63,039 nucleotides of DNA. It comes from Desulfobulbaceae bacterium. Lineage in GTDB: Bacteria > Desulfobacterota > Desulfobulbia > Desulfobulbales > SURF-16. The translations under genes were made by a program, and so were the position numbers. Below the pieces are notes generated by a model. That model did not search any database. It was not told where the DNA came from and was given only the letters and a program-made list of their open reading frames with translations. This document shows, piece after piece, positions 25,078 to 34,616 of this stretch (position 1 is its first letter; each line of letters begins with the position of its first letter). The stretch spans positions 1-63,039 of the forward strand of contig JAHLLM010000035.1 in the NCBI GenBank assembly GCA_020444175.1, given 5' to 3'.

Positions 25078-25262
25078 GTAAAATCTCCTCCCAGAAAGCT
25101 CTTTTTTGCAACCTCCTGATTTTTTTTCTGCAAATCCTCGCATGAGTGTTGGTGAGAAGTCATCCTGAAAAGTCACAAAATTATTAAAATTTACGTACAA
25201 CCTCGGAATGCTCGTTAATGAGGTTGCTGTTTCAGACATTGCGCCGTGCAGGGTTTTCCGCT

Positions 25263-26396
25263 CTATATGGGCACCTTCTGAGATTTCTTTCTGGTTTTAT
25301 TTTCATACATCAAGTTATCTGCTCTCGACATCAGCTCTTCCACGGTGCAGGAGCCCTCGGATGAGTATTTGACTATCCCCGTACTTATATGGAAGCCAAA
25401 AGAATTGCCAGGATTGGTCACTAATTTTAAATTCTCCTCCAACCGACCAAGAATAGTTTCTTCACTGTCCTCACCGGGCTCACAGCATAACAGGGCAGCA
25501 AATTCATCTCCTCCCAGGCGAGATAAAATATCTGATTTCCGAAAGGTATTTCGCATGGCATTGGCTGCGGCAACCAAAGCCTGATCACCCGCACTATGAC
25601 CCAAGTTGTCATTGATCCATTTCATATTGTCAATATCAGCATAAAGAAGAAATAATTCTTCCTTTATCCTGCCTGCTTTATTGATTTGATTTTCGGCTAA
25701 GGCCATGAAGCCTCTTCTGTTAAGAAGCCCGGTCAAACCATCGGTAATGGAGAGTTTTCGGAGTTCTTCTTCATACCTCTTTGCTCTGAGGAGATTAATG
25801 ACAATTGCAAAGAGTAATATTCCGGAGATGAGACCGACAATGACATAGATATGAACCAGTAATTGTCGGAGCCGTGTGAGTGCTTTCGTAATGTCAAAAT
25901 AAACCTCAAAAGCCCCGACAAATTCCTTGTCTTTCATTATCGGCACATACGTCTCGACAACATCTGATTGCATGCGTTGCCCTTCAAGGGAAAGATCGTG
26001 CTTTTTAACGATTTTTGTATAATTTTCACCCCTTGCAACTTTTTCGAAAAAATAGCTGTGTTTGTTCACTACGCCTATATCCTCTGGATCGGAGGAGAAA
26101 ATTATCTTACCCGTCGGCAGAAAGAGTTTCAGCTTCCTGAGCTGAAACTCTTTTCTCAAACCTTTATCACTTTTAGTCAGCTCTTTTGTGACAGCGTTTT
26201 CTGAAATTATTTTTCCATCAGGGAGAAACATGGAGACCAGATGATTGGCAACCCGCACCGCTTCGAGCTCGGTATTCTCGACAATCAGCTTATTGAACTG
26301 GGGAGAAATGTAAAAAATTATATATGTCGGCAGGACCACCACACCAATTAATGTGAGCAAAAGAAATGTTTTTAAAAAATTTGGCCTGTTATACAT
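25263..26396 (-). CDS. Membrane diguanylate cyclase (GGDEF)
   Basis: A 377-residue protein. Helices at about 10-30 and 183-205 flank a periplasmic sensor domain of single-Cache type. The GGDEF domain (about 215-377) has DGLTGLLNRRGF, DIDNMKWINDNLGHSAGDQ and an intact RLGGDEF active site. The RKSD inhibitory-site motif sits five residues ahead of GGDEF, so it should make cyclic di-GMP and be product-inhibited. It precedes the PAS kinase gene on the same strand. Confidence 0.92.
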   Translation of the reverse strand: MYNRPNFLKTFLLLTLIGVVVLPTYIIFYISPQFNKLIVENTELEAVRVANHLVSMFLPDGKIISENAVTKELTKSDKGLRKEFQLRKLKLFLPTGKIIFSSDPEDIGVVNKHSYFFEKVARGENYTKIVKKHDLSLEGQRMQSDVVETYVPIMKDKEFVGAFEVYFDITKALTRLRQLLVHIYVIVGLISGILLFAIVINLLRAKRYEEELRKLSITDGLTGLLNRRGFMALAENQINKAGRIKEELFLLYADIDNMKWINDNLGHSAGDQALVAAANAMRNTFRKSDILSRLGGDEFAALLCCEPGEDSEETILGRLEENLKLVTNPGNSFGFHISTGIVKYSSEGSCTVEELMSRADNLMYENKTRKKSQKVPI

Positions 26397-26744
26397 GACA
26401 AATCAATCTTCCCTTCTTTTCGTTGGACCGCCTACTCCCCTGCTTCCTGTTAGTTTGAACAGTATGCATAATATATGACCACAAGGTGGCCAAATCTATC
26501 AATTCTTTTTTGAGGCAGGCCAATTTAAAATCCCTTCAACAAAAGCTGATACACGCCATATAGCAGCCAGGCAAGGAGAATATAAACAGGGACACCCGGT
26601 TTAAATTGACTTTTCAAAAGAGACCTGATGCAATTGTAAAAAGATAGTAACTGCTCGCAGTTATAAAGCTGGTGGTTACCGGAAGAAAGATGGCTACAGG
26701 GTGAGTAGTTACAAAAGATAAGCATTCATGGCACGGGTGATACA
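26397..26744. other. Gap between diverging cyclase genes
   Basis: About 348 bases. A minus-strand frame (26525-26725) ends in a hydrophobic stretch, VYILLAWLLYGVYQLL, but has no ribosome site and an unlikely N-terminus; I do not call it. Promoters for both diverging genes must lie here but none stands out. Confidence 0.4.
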
Positions 26745-27761
26745 ATGAAAAATGACATTCTGCAAAATATCTATTACTGCATGGAACGGGTGATAATTTT
26801 TGACGGGCTGGAAGACGTCCTGAGCCATATCGTCAAAACAGCCTGCTCGTTAACCCGGTCCGATGCCTGCACAATGCGTCTTTTCAATATGGAGACGGGG
26901 AAACTCGATATCCGCGCCGGGGTGGGAGTTTCAAAACAGTTTCAGCAGAGACCTCCTTTGTCTCTGGGGGAGGGCCTAATCGGCAAGGTGGTCAGGGATG
27001 GAGAATTCTTCAGAACCAATAATCTGGCCGGAGAGACTGGCAGCTGCATAACGGATTCAGCCGAACTTGAAGGAATAAACTCAATGCTGTCCGTTCCGCT
27101 TAAGGAGGCGGAAGACGCCATAGGGTCGCTAACCCTGTATCGGCGTTCCTCCGAAGCATTCTCCGATCACGAAATCCTCCTGGTAACTATATTTGCTTCC
27201 CAGGCCATTGAAGCTGTCATTAAAACAAGGGCCCTGGAAGCTTTAAAACGTCAGGCAATACTTGATTCTGTCACCGAAATTCATAATCGCCACTTTTTCT
27301 GCCAATGTTTTGAAGAGGAACTCAAGAGGTCTATCCGCTACAGCCATCCTTTTTCCCTGATTTTTATCGACCTGGACAACTTTAAGCAGTTTAACGACAC
27401 CCACGGCCACCTTCTGGGTGATAAGCTGCTCAAAGATTTTGCAGGATCAGTCAGAGAACAGCTCCGTGAAAACGACATTTTCTGCCGCTATGGTGGAGAA
27501 GAATTTGTCATTATCCTGCCGGAGACAGCTAAAAAAGGAGGAGTACGGTTAGCGGAAAAACTTCTTGACACAGTCAAGACGCGGCACTTTCTCGGTCGGG
27601 ATGATTCTCTTCAGAAAATAACTTTCAGTGCCGGAGTGGCAAGTTTTCCAGAAGATGGACAAATCCAGGAAGAATTAGTGCACAAGGCTGATCTGGCCAT
27701 GTATGAAGCAAAAAGACTGGGTAAAGCCACCATTAAAGCTTTTCATCAGCAGGAAAACTGA
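26745..27761 (+). CDS. Soluble GAF-GGDEF diguanylate cyclase
   Basis: A 338-residue cytoplasmic protein. The GAF domain (about 15-160) carries MRLFNMETGKLDIRAGVGVS and PLSLGEGLIGKVV. The GGDEF domain (about 170-335) has DSVTEIHNRHFF, IDLDNFKQFNDTHGHLLGD and active site RYGGEEF. RxxD (REND) lies five residues ahead, an inhibitory c-di-GMP site. GAF ligands may be small molecules or nucleotides. It diverges from the other cyclase at 25263-26396. Start at ATG 26745; the ribosome site is weak. Confidence 0.92.
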   Translation: MKNDILQNIYYCMERVIIFDGLEDVLSHIVKTACSLTRSDACTMRLFNMETGKLDIRAGVGVSKQFQQRPPLSLGEGLIGKVVRDGEFFRTNNLAGETGSCITDSAELEGINSMLSVPLKEAEDAIGSLTLYRRSSEAFSDHEILLVTIFASQAIEAVIKTRALEALKRQAILDSVTEIHNRHFFCQCFEEELKRSIRYSHPFSLIFIDLDNFKQFNDTHGHLLGDKLLKDFAGSVREQLRENDIFCRYGGEEFVIILPETAKKGGVRLAEKLLDTVKTRHFLGRDDSLQKITFSAGVASFPEDGQIQEELVHKADLAMYEAKRLGKATIKAFHQQEN

Positions 27762-27934
27762 CCCGCTCCTTTTGCTTATCTTCCCATGCCCGGAGATTGT
27801 TGGAGAAACGCGCTGAAAGTAAAGGAATTGTCACTTCCGGGGTCAAAACCGTTTGTCGGACTCACTTCAGACCAATCAAGGCTTATCCCCACATTCCCCT
27901 TCAGAACGCAGTAGTGGATAGAGAAGGGAAAGAA

Positions 27935-27964
27935 GTTCAGACCTGACACTTTTCAGGCCTGAAC
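27935..27964 (-). terminator. Hairpin downstream of the repeat protein gene
   Basis: GTTCAGGCCTGA and TCAGGTCTGAAC arms (minus strand) lie 20 bases after the stop at 27986, followed by TTCTTTCCCTTC. A weak T tract makes the terminator role likely but not certain. Confidence 0.5.
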
Positions 27965-27985
27965 TCCATCGTAAAAACACACAAG

Positions 27986-28366
27986 TTACTCTTTGATCCC
28001 CAAAACAGAGGGATCTTCACTCATCATTTCTTCCGGGCCAAGTTTACGATCCATTGGGTCAACCTTGGTTTTCACATGCTTGCTTGGAATAACAACATAT
28101 TTAAACGGTGGATCTTCTCCACATAATGACTCCATATCAAGATAAATGTCCTTCGGGTCATTCTTGCTTTTCACATATTGATCGCGGGGAATAAGAAACT
28201 CGTAAGGCATTCCCTCGTACCCGCATAATGCCTCCAGGCTTAAGTAATTATCTCTTGGATCAACCTTGGTTTTCCGGACATCCTCTCCTCCGTACGCAGA
28301 AAGTATGGCCCCCTGAAAACCCAAAAAACAGATCAATACTATCCCCCACCTTGTCTTGTTTTGCAT
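27986..28366 (-). CDS. Exported small protein with three internal repeats (unknown)
   Basis: A 126-residue protein with a signal peptide (residues 1-26, ending LSAYGGED). The mature part has three related units beginning KTKVDPRDNYLSLEALCG, KSKNDPKDIYLDMESLCG and KTKVDPMDRKLGPEEMMS. The first two share a cysteine; the third is degenerate. Between units lies a short aromatic/proline stretch with IP. GGAGGAGG precedes the ATG. The family is not recognised. The next gene upstream on the same strand is a DUF1566-type lipoprotein, so both may be envelope proteins of one unit. Confidence 0.7.
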   Translation of the reverse strand: MQNKTRWGIVLICFLGFQGAILSAYGGEDVRKTKVDPRDNYLSLEALCGYEGMPYEFLIPRDQYVKSKNDPKDIYLDMESLCGEDPPFKYVVIPSKHVKTKVDPMDRKLGPEEMMSEDPSVLGIKE

Positions 28367-28398
28367 AAGTTCCTCCTCCGTTTATCAGTTACAGATCA

Positions 28399-28860
28399 TT
28401 AAGGGCGCACTGCCAGCACAGAGCCTTTGCTGCTTTTCACCCAACGCAATTCCGGTCCACCGCAAAGTGGATAGTCTTCCCAGTAACCCGCCTTTCCTTT
28501 TTTGCCGTTATCACTCACCCAGAAACTTTTTTTTATTTTAATCGGACAATCTGCTTTTTTCTCCATCAGGAGTAATTCCGCCAGCCGGTAGGATTCATCA
28601 TAGGTTGGCAGTCGCCAGTCATTAAATCCGCCATGACTCATCGTTTTCACATATGCATCAGCCTCCTTCCAGGTTGCAAACTGTGTGCTTCGTTCAATTT
28701 GCCACATTAATCCGGATGAAACTTCCCGACAGCTCCCATTTCCCATGTTTTCAATAAGAAGCGAAGCAGAAGACATTCCCTGGCCCGCTGTATCACCGGA
28801 CTTGGAACATGCCGCAATTATGAAAAAACAGGAGAATAAAAGCAGGACAACAAGTGACAT
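28399..28860 (-). CDS. DUF1566-type lipoprotein
   Basis: About 153 residues from ATG 28860 (MSLVVLLLFSCFFIIAACSK), which gives a normal lipobox with Cys near residue 18. The frame is open to ATG 28992, which has GGAGG 11 bases upstream. That longer start would place 44 extra residues ahead of the signal, encoded partly by two hairpin repeats (28867-28883, 28891-28903). The start is therefore open. The exported part has the DUF1566 core: SGLMWQIERSTQFATWKEAD and GGFNDWRLPTYDE. This is a fold common in surface lipoproteins of delta-proteobacteria, of unknown role. Confidence 0.7.
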   Translation of the reverse strand: MSLVVLLLFSCFFIIAACSKSGDTAGQGMSSASLLIENMGNGSCREVSSGLMWQIERSTQFATWKEADAYVKTMSHGGFNDWRLPTYDESYRLAELLLMEKKADCPIKIKKSFWVSDNGKKGKAGYWEDYPLCGGPELRWVKSSKGSVLAVRP

Positions 28861-29030
28861 ACGGCACCAAGCTTGAGGCTTGGCAGGGATACCCTTTGAG
28901 GGTGAAAAACCATCGAACTTCTGTCGAAAGGGGTAAAGCTTCTTGATATTGCAATGGCGGGTGAAAAGCTTAATGGCTTCAGATGCGTTCATCAAATTTT
29001 ATTCCTCCCGGATAAACATCTGCTGCGACA

Positions 29031-29180
29031 ATGCAGCGCAACCACAGAACCGACAACGTCCCTTTGGAGCTGACCAAGGCTGGCCAGAAGCACAAACACC
29101 TCCGGGAGATCCATGATCCCAAGGAGGCGTTAGAGAGGAAATTTAAGAAGAGCCCAATTAACCATGATTACCTTTCATAA
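29031..29180 (+). CDS. Short ORF or gene fragment (49 residues)
   Basis: ATG 29031 to TAA 29178-29180 gives a lysine-rich peptide including TDNVPLELTKAGQKHKHLRE and EALERKFKK. Third codon positions are rich in G and C unlike the surrounding non-coding DNA, which suggests real or former coding sequence. No ribosome site and no family are seen. It may be the tail of a decayed gene. Confidence 0.3.
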   Translation: MQRNHRTDNVPLELTKAGQKHKHLREIHDPKEALERKFKKSPINHDYLS

Positions 29181-29434
29181 TGAGTTTAGAAATGAACTTT
29201 ATAAAAAATGATCGTCACTCTTATTTTCGCTGTCAACGAGAAAAAAACATACGAGAAAAATTACTTCTACCAATCCTTTTATATGTAATGGCAATTACAA
29301 AATTTACTCATGGAGTTTCACTGATATTTTTTTTGATTACAACGGAAACTCAGCCAGTCTTGCTGCAGGTATGTAATGCATTAATAATTCAAAAAAAATA
29401 CTGTCTACACAAAAGTGACAATCTCGCAAAAAGT

Positions 29435-29519
29435 CCTGAAGCTGACCATCCGCCAACGCAATATCAACAAGTTACACACGTTCCGGCGGCGGTTGAGAGG
29501 GTTTTTACGAAACCGTCAA
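29435..29519. repeat. Dispersed CCGCC...GGCGG repeat, copy 3
   Basis: CCTGAAGCTGACCATCCGCC, ATATCAACAAGTTACACACG and CCGGCGGCGGTTGAG follow the same order as copies at 22259 and 23319. The arms CCGCC and GGCGG could pair over about 30 bases. The rest of 29181-29434 shows nothing. Confidence 0.65.
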
Positions 29520-29521
29520 AA

Positions 29522-29593
29522 GTCATTCCCGCAAAAGCGGGAATCCAGAGTAGTTGGCTAGTCCGCATAGATTCCCGCTTTCGCGGGAATGAC
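29522..29593. repeat. GTCATTCCCGC inverted-repeat element
   Basis: GTCATTCCCGC (29522-29532) and its reverse complement (29583-29593) enclose two hairpins, CCCGCAAAAGCGGG and CCCGCTTTCGCGGG. This is a common dispersed intergenic repeat type and is related to the core of 3249-3387. Confidence 0.7.
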
Positions 29594-29690
29594 ATATAAA
29601 AAGGCTGAAGATGAGTGGTAATCATATATTTTTTTGTTTGAAAAAAATTTCTGCACCTGTAAATCAACTAAAAAACAACCAGCATGCCCG

Positions 29691-30392
29691 TTACAGGAGT
29701 GTTGATTTCTTTTTCCGGGACTTGCCGAACATCATTCCGAGAAGCATTCCAAGGAGCAGCACCCCTCCACCGGCAAGAAACCACTTGATCGCATCATCTT
29801 TTTGCAGGCTCTTGTTTTCCTGCTCTACTGCAGCCAGTTTTTGCAGGAGTAATTCGTTCTCTTTCGCTGTTTTCAGCCGATCATTTTTAATTTTTACCAC
29901 ATCAGAGGTATCCTGCTGCAGGGTCCGAAAGCTGGTCCGGATCTGGTCTCTTTCGGTAAGGACAGAATCACGTTCCGCCTCTGTCCGAGAGAGGGTAGAG
30001 GTTACCTCCTCTAATTTGCGGACAAGTTCGGTTTGTCTTTGCTTCATTTCTTTTTTTTCAGCACGCAGGGAAGCAACAATTTCTCCGAGGGGAGGTTCGT
30101 TGCTCAGGAACCTTTTCAGCAACCAGCCCTCCTTGCCGTTAGCAAGACGGATTTTTGTATAATCATCACCTTCCTCGATGAATTCGACGGAAGCACCATC
30201 TTTTACCATGGCAACAATCTTATAATCATTCCCCTGCCCGGTCCTGACAACAACTTCTGAGCTTGGTTTTACATAAAGGGTCCTCGCAAACACAGATGCT
30301 CCTGAAAACAATCCTGTAATGAATGGGAGAAGAAGAGCTAGAAGGAAAGCAGAAAGAGGGCCTGACTGTTTTTTTATTCGTCTGGTGATCAT
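29691..30392 (-). CDS. SH3-domain membrane-anchored periplasmic protein (TIGR04211/YgiM type)
   Basis: A 233-residue protein. The signal/membrane segment (about 13-36, ending ASVFA) is followed by a bacterial SH3 domain (about 37-98: LYVKPSSEVVVRTGQGNDYK...GWLLKRFL). A coiled coil (about 105-200, rich in E, K, L, R) leads to a C-terminal membrane helix (WFLAGGGVLLLGMLLGMMFG) with a basic tail KSRKKKS. This plan is the SH3-plus-anchor family. It probably binds cell-wall or envelope partners. It stands alone with AAGGAGAT upstream. Confidence 0.88.
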   Translation of the reverse strand: MITRRIKKQSGPLSAFLLALLLPFITGLFSGASVFARTLYVKPSSEVVVRTGQGNDYKIVAMVKDGASVEFIEEGDDYTKIRLANGKEGWLLKRFLSNEPPLGEIVASLRAEKKEMKQRQTELVRKLEEVTSTLSRTEAERDSVLTERDQIRTSFRTLQQDTSDVVKIKNDRLKTAKENELLLQKLAAVEQENKSLQKDDAIKWFLAGGGVLLLGMLLGMMFGKSRKKKSTLL

Positions 30393-31003
30393 AGTTTTCT
30401 ATCTCCTTACCTGAAACATTTCTGATGAGGTGGCCATCGTTCCCCCCCGTAGGAAAGCCGCAAATTTCAGCCATAACTACCCTACTCAAATTGAAAAATG
30501 GGTATCATGCTAAAGCATGCTAAGCATACCATAATCTTTATTGAACTTCATTCCAGACAGCAAAAGTATAAAATTTAAGTGATGTGGTCCACAAAAATTA
30601 CCTTCCAAGAGAATGAACAGGCTGTTTTCAAAATCCCCCTCCTCCATAATAAGCAACTTCCAAGAAAAGTACAGAGGATGAATCGAGGTGGGGAGCAAAC
30701 GGGAGATAAGAGAGGGTCAATTTCCATTACTGTTTGACAAACCTGTATCAAGAGCAGACTGATGACAAGCTTAGCAAGGGGAACGGAGACAAGGAAAAAT
30801 GAGGCGAAAAAGCACAGTTTACATGGAGTAAATGAGCATTTTGAGCCGAATTTTGACACAGCATCAGCAGATAGCGAACAAAGTGAAGCTTCGAGCGCAG
30901 TAATTTTTCATCAGCCGCTAGCTGCAGGTGTAAACATACCAAAATATTACGCGCTCGCCACTTCAAACGTTGCATGATAACTCAGGAGGCTATCCGCCTG
31001 CAG
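30393..31003. other. Non-coding stretch, possible decayed MITE
   Basis: About 610 bases with no convincing gene. CTTCGAGCGCAGTAATTTTT (30889-30908) resembles the right end of the element at 34344-34416 (CTTCAAGCGCAGTCATTTTT), so a decayed relative may lie here. Confidence 0.4.
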
Positions 31004-31513
31004 CTACATAAAAGAGTCCGGATTCATGTCATTCAGGGCTTCCCGCCCCTCGCTGGTTAACACCTTTTCGATGTCAAGAATAATTAGAAATTTGCCTTCT
31101 GCCTGGCGGCCCATGCCTTTGACAAAATCGGTATTCATAGTATTCCCCATTTGGGGGACAGGCTCAATATCGGCAGAGGGCAGATCTAAAACCATCTGCA
31201 CGGAATCGGTGAGCATCCCCATCTCAACCAGGGCTCCATCCATCTCAATCTCAACTATAAGGATACAGGTATTTTTGGTGTTCTCAATCGGGTCCAGAGT
31301 AAGCTTCTGCCCCAAATCCATGACTGGCACCACGCTGCCGCGCAGATTAATAACCCCGCTGATGTATTCGGGCATCCTGGGGATTTTGGTCATGGTGCTG
31401 ACATCCAGAACTTCCCTTACCCTGGCAATTTCGACGGCAAATCCCTCATCGCGAAGGATAAAAGTGAGATATTGTGCAGCCTGATGCTGAGAGCTGGTAT
31501 CTATTGCTGTCAT
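31004..31513 (-). CDS. cheW: Chemotaxis coupling protein CheW (copy 1)
   Basis: About 169 residues from ATG 31513 (MTAIDTSSQHQAA), which has AGGAGG 7 bases upstream; an ATG five codons earlier has none. CheW fold markers: YLTFILRDEGFAVEIARVRE, ISGVINLRGSVVPVMDLGQK and MGMLTDSVQMVLDLP. It links the receptor array to CheA. It follows the soluble MCP gene by 45 bases on the same strand, so the two are probably partners. No cheA is in the window. Confidence 0.92.
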   Translation of the reverse strand: MTAIDTSSQHQAAQYLTFILRDEGFAVEIARVREVLDVSTMTKIPRMPEYISGVINLRGSVVPVMDLGQKLTLDPIENTKNTCILIVEIEMDGALVEMGMLTDSVQMVLDLPSADIEPVPQMGNTMNTDFVKGMGRQAEGKFLIILDIEKVLTSEGREALNDMNPDSFM

Positions 31514-31558
31514 CGTCAACCTCCTCATGAAGAATATTTCTCAAGTGAATCAAAGGAG

Positions 31559-33571
31559 TTATTGTGCATAGGCTTCAAAATTCTCATCAAGTTCATCCTT
31601 CAAGACCAACTGAACCTTCCTTTTCTCCCGCGGACCTGGTTCAGCAGCAGGAGCCGAAAGTTTGGCCGGCCTCTGGATTGAAACCGCTGCCTGCTTAGGC
31701 AGGGAAACATGTTGGGTTGGTTCCATCCCCTCAATCTTGAAAAAACTTACTGCGTCCATGAGATGATTTCCCTGGCTGGACAGCTCCTCACTTGTGGAGG
31801 CCAGCTCCTCACTGGCAGAAGCATTCTGCTGGATAACCTGGTCAAGCTGCTCTATAGCTCTTGTATTCTCTTCTATTCCTCTGGATTGTTCGCTGGATGA
31901 TGCCTCAATTTCTTCCACAAGATCAGCTGTTTTTTGGATTTCAGGGACCATCTTTTCTATGAGACTTCCTGCCCTCTCCGCCACTTCAACACTTGAGCTT
32001 GCCATATCCCCGATTTCTTTTGCCGCGTTCTGGCTACGCTCAGCGAGTTTTCTAACCTCGGCAGCAACCACGGCAAAACCCTTACCGTGTTCACCGGCCC
32101 TGGCCGCTTCAATGGCTGCATTTAAGGCGAGTAAGTTCGTTTGGCGTGAAATTTCCTCAATGATCAAAATATTTTTCGCAATATTGCGCATGGCGGTCAC
32201 GGTTTCAATGACAGCCTTGCCGCCATTCTTTGCATCAGCCGCGACCCGCATGGCAATGGCGGAGGTTTCTTTTGAATTTTCAGCTGTGTTGATCACTGTA
32301 CTGCTCATCTCCTCCATGGAACTTGAAATTTCCTCTATGGCGGATGCGGCCTCGGTACCGCTCTGACTCATTTGTTCTGCAGCAACACTTATCTGTTCAC
32401 TCCCTTCAGAAACCTGCCCAGCCGCCTCCTGACAGTCTTTGGCAAATCTGCTCAAGTTTTCAACCATGGAGTTTATGTTATTTTTGATCGTGTTAAAGTC
32501 TCCCTGGTATTCATCCATTATCTTCCCGGGCAAATTCCCCCGACTGATTTTGTCAACATAATCGGCGGCAACATTGAGTGGATTAATAATAGCATTGAGC
32601 ATATCGTTAATCCCCGAGACCAGTGGGGAATAGACTTCGTCAAAGCCTTCGGTGTTGCATCGCTTGTCCAATTTTCCTGAAAGCGCAGCCTTGACCAGAT
32701 CTGCTATTTCTGTTTTGAGATGCTCTACCTGGGTTCGGTCTACGATAACCTCCATCCCGCCATAAGGGGTGCCGTCCTCATCAAAGAGGGCCGAACAGAC
32801 CGCCTGAACAGCCAGGGGACTCCCGTCTTTTCTAAGGGCCACTGTCTCCCCGGCCACAACATCACCGGACTTCATGCTTTTTTTTATGGTACAGTTTCCT
32901 GTTCCGCATAACGGCGTTCTGGCAAAATCAGCGCAAGTCATTTTCCCTTCCACCTCTTCCCTTTGATAGCCCATGGCTTTCAGAGCCGCGCCATTCACAG
33001 AGGTGATCAGCAAATCCTTATCCGTGACAAACATGGGTGCACCAATGGATTTCAGAATATTATCTGATTCCCACTTAGCTCTTGTCGCCTCGGAACGATC
33101 CATGATGACCTCCATCCCGCCGTTTGGCCGGCCATCATCATCAAAAAATGCGGTGCAGGCTGCCTGGATAGGAATTTTCCGGCCATGATTTGTGATGACA
33201 ACCGTCTCGCCGATAACTGGCTTCCGGGCGAGCATGCTTTTTTTTATGGTGCAGTTTTCCGTACCACACAAGGGGGTCTTGCTGAAATCGGCACAGCTCA
33301 TCTTGCCGACAACCTCGTCCCGAGCGTATCCCATTGACGTTAGGCCGGCATCGTTTATCCAGGTGATAATTAAATCCTTGTCAGTGATAAACATAGGGAT
33401 GGGAATATCGGACATAACCTTTTCATACCAGACTTTTTTTTGATCGGATCTCTCAAGAAGTTCAGACAACTCCTGCTTTTCACGATTCATTTCATCGAGC
33501 TGGTTCGTCAATTCTTCATTTATTGTTACAAAATCTTTTTTCCCACTGCTGTTCATCAGGAAACTAAACAT
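31559..33571 (-). CDS. Soluble methyl-accepting chemotaxis protein with two Cys-patterned PAS domains
   Basis: About 670 residues from ATG 33571, with GGGGGAG 7 bases upstream. No membrane helix. An N-terminal coiled coil (about 15-45) leads to PAS 1 (about 50-165) and PAS 2 (about 170-285), each holding C-x8-C-x4-C ([15 protein letters not shown] and [15 protein letters not shown]) and a fourth Cys about 30 residues on. Two HAMP-like segments (about 290-385) lead to the signalling domain with the hairpin [20 protein letters not shown]. The repeated cysteines suggest a metal, iron-sulfur or thiol redox sensor, so the receptor may report internal redox or gas state. It is paired with the cheW gene downstream. 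Confidence 0.9.
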   Translation of the reverse strand: MFSFLMNSSGKKDFVTINEELTNQLDEMNREKQELSELLERSDQKKVWYEKVMSDIPIPMFITDKDLIITWINDAGLTSMGYARDEVVGKMSCADFSKTPLCGTENCTIKKSMLARKPVIGETVVITNHGRKIPIQAACTAFFDDDGRPNGGMEVIMDRSEATRAKWESDNILKSIGAPMFVTDKDLLITSVNGAALKAMGYQREEVEGKMTCADFARTPLCGTGNCTIKKSMKSGDVVAGETVALRKDGSPLAVQAVCSALFDEDGTPYGGMEVIVDRTQVEHLKTEIADLVKAALSGKLDKRCNTEGFDEVYSPLVSGINDMLNAIINPLNVAADYVDKISRGNLPGKIMDEYQGDFNTIKNNINSMVENLSRFAKDCQEAAGQVSEGSEQISVAAEQMSQSGTEAASAIEEISSSMEEMSSTVINTAENSKETSAIAMRVAADAKNGGKAVIETVTAMRNIAKNILIIEEISRQTNLLALNAAIEAARAGEHGKGFAVVAAEVRKLAERSQNAAKEIGDMASSSVEVAERAGSLIEKMVPEIQKTADLVEEIEASSSEQSRGIEENTRAIEQLDQVIQQNASASEELASTSEELSSQGNHLMDAVSFFKIEGMEPTQHVSLPKQAAVSIQRPAKLSAPAAEPGPREKRKVQLVLKDELDENFEAYAQ

Positions 33572-34343
33572 AATCATCTCCCCCTATTAAAATGTTAACG
33601 TCAGGACATCATGTTTACGCTTGAAAGGCGTCATATTTCTCTAAAAAGGTGAAATTACAGAATGCGCCTTTTCATCTTGTGCACGTTTCCATTCCATGAC
33701 GAGTTCTCTTTCACGTAAAAAGTGATAAAGCCAAAATGGTGCCAAAAGATTTTTTTTTAGCAAAACAATGAAGTTTCATAAAGTTAGGGAAACAGTAACT
33801 ACAAAGGGTTACCTCTTGCTATACAACAAAAGAAATCCCCTTTAAGGCGAAAACTAAAAAAAAGGAAAGGTAAAGAAAAGCAGACAGGGACGTAAGTTTC
33901 ATCGCAATTGCTACCAAATCTGCATTATTCAGACAAAATTTATTTGCTAATCAAAACTGATCATTAACTCATTTCCGGCGCAGTATCCCTCCTTTGAACG
34001 ACGCCTTCTGTGATAGGAATAGATTTCAATAACATTGGCGGGATGAGGCCTGTTTCTTCAATTCGGTTAAAAAATCGTTTATGGGACGGCATGACGATTT
34101 ATTTTTTTTCGGGGACATCAAATAAAGGGTCCATGGAAAGCAGAAACAGCAGCAAAACCATGCAATTTTTTGAGTGCCGAAACTTTGGAAGATAAAAACC
34201 AGGAACGCACAACAGGATGCCATCCCCCATCCCTCCTGCGATATCAGGTATAATCATGTTTGCATTTCATTGCCCCCCCCTTCATTTGGTTGCAATGTTT
34301 TTCTCTGTGTTGATCCGTCCTTTGTACGTAATTCATCTACCAG
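33572..34343. other. Non-coding stretch upstream of the soluble MCP
   Basis: About 770 bases with no credible gene. A homopolymer of eight or more C residues lies near 34272. Promoter elements for the MCP are expected next to 33600 but none is clear to me. Confidence 0.4.
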
Positions 34344-34416
34344 GCTGTTGAAAAACCGAGCAAGCCTCGCTGATACAAGAAAAAAAGACTTCAAGCGCAG
34401 TCATTTTTTCAACAGC
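34344..34416. mobile_element. 73-bp inverted-repeat element (MITE-like)
   Basis: GCTGTTGAAAAA (34344-34355) and TTTTTCAACAGC (34405-34416) are perfect 12-base inverted ends around 49 bases. Such GGCTGTTGAAAA ends are common at transposon tips. There is no coding capacity. Confidence 0.55.
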
Positions 34417-34566
34417 TACACTTTAATCATTGACGAATTTGAGTTTGCCTGGGAATGTTTCTCCCTTAATAATAAAGCGTGGGGATAATCGGGGAACGTA
34501 CAGGAAAAAAACAGAGAAAAATCAAACAAAATTACCGAAGCATAAGAAGAGGACCAAAGACGAAAA

Positions 34567-34598
34567 AAGCACTTAACCCCAGAAGGAGCTAAGTGCTT
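34567..34598 (-). terminator. Terminator hairpin next to the tRNA-Phe remnant
   Basis: AAGCACTTA pairs with TAAGTGCTT, with a run of T on the minus strand after it. The hairpin and its surroundings (aaccccaNaaggagct loop) are nearly the same as the hairpin after the tRNA at the right end of the window (62937-62968), so tRNA 3' end and terminator were duplicated together. Confidence 0.75.
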
Positions 34599-34616
34599 TA
34601 TTTTGCTTTATTTTCT

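Noticed and set aside
26525-26725. Minus-strand 66-residue frame with a hydrophobic tail
   Set aside because: No ribosome site and an implausible N-terminus; only the last 24 residues look protein-like.
28860-28960. Cyclic-di-GMP riboswitch in the lipoprotein leader
   Set aside because: Hairpins are present but the GEMM core and tetraloop receptor words are not.
29180-29599. Plus-strand 139-residue frame
   Set aside because: Its second half translates two dispersed repeats and its composition is not protein-like.
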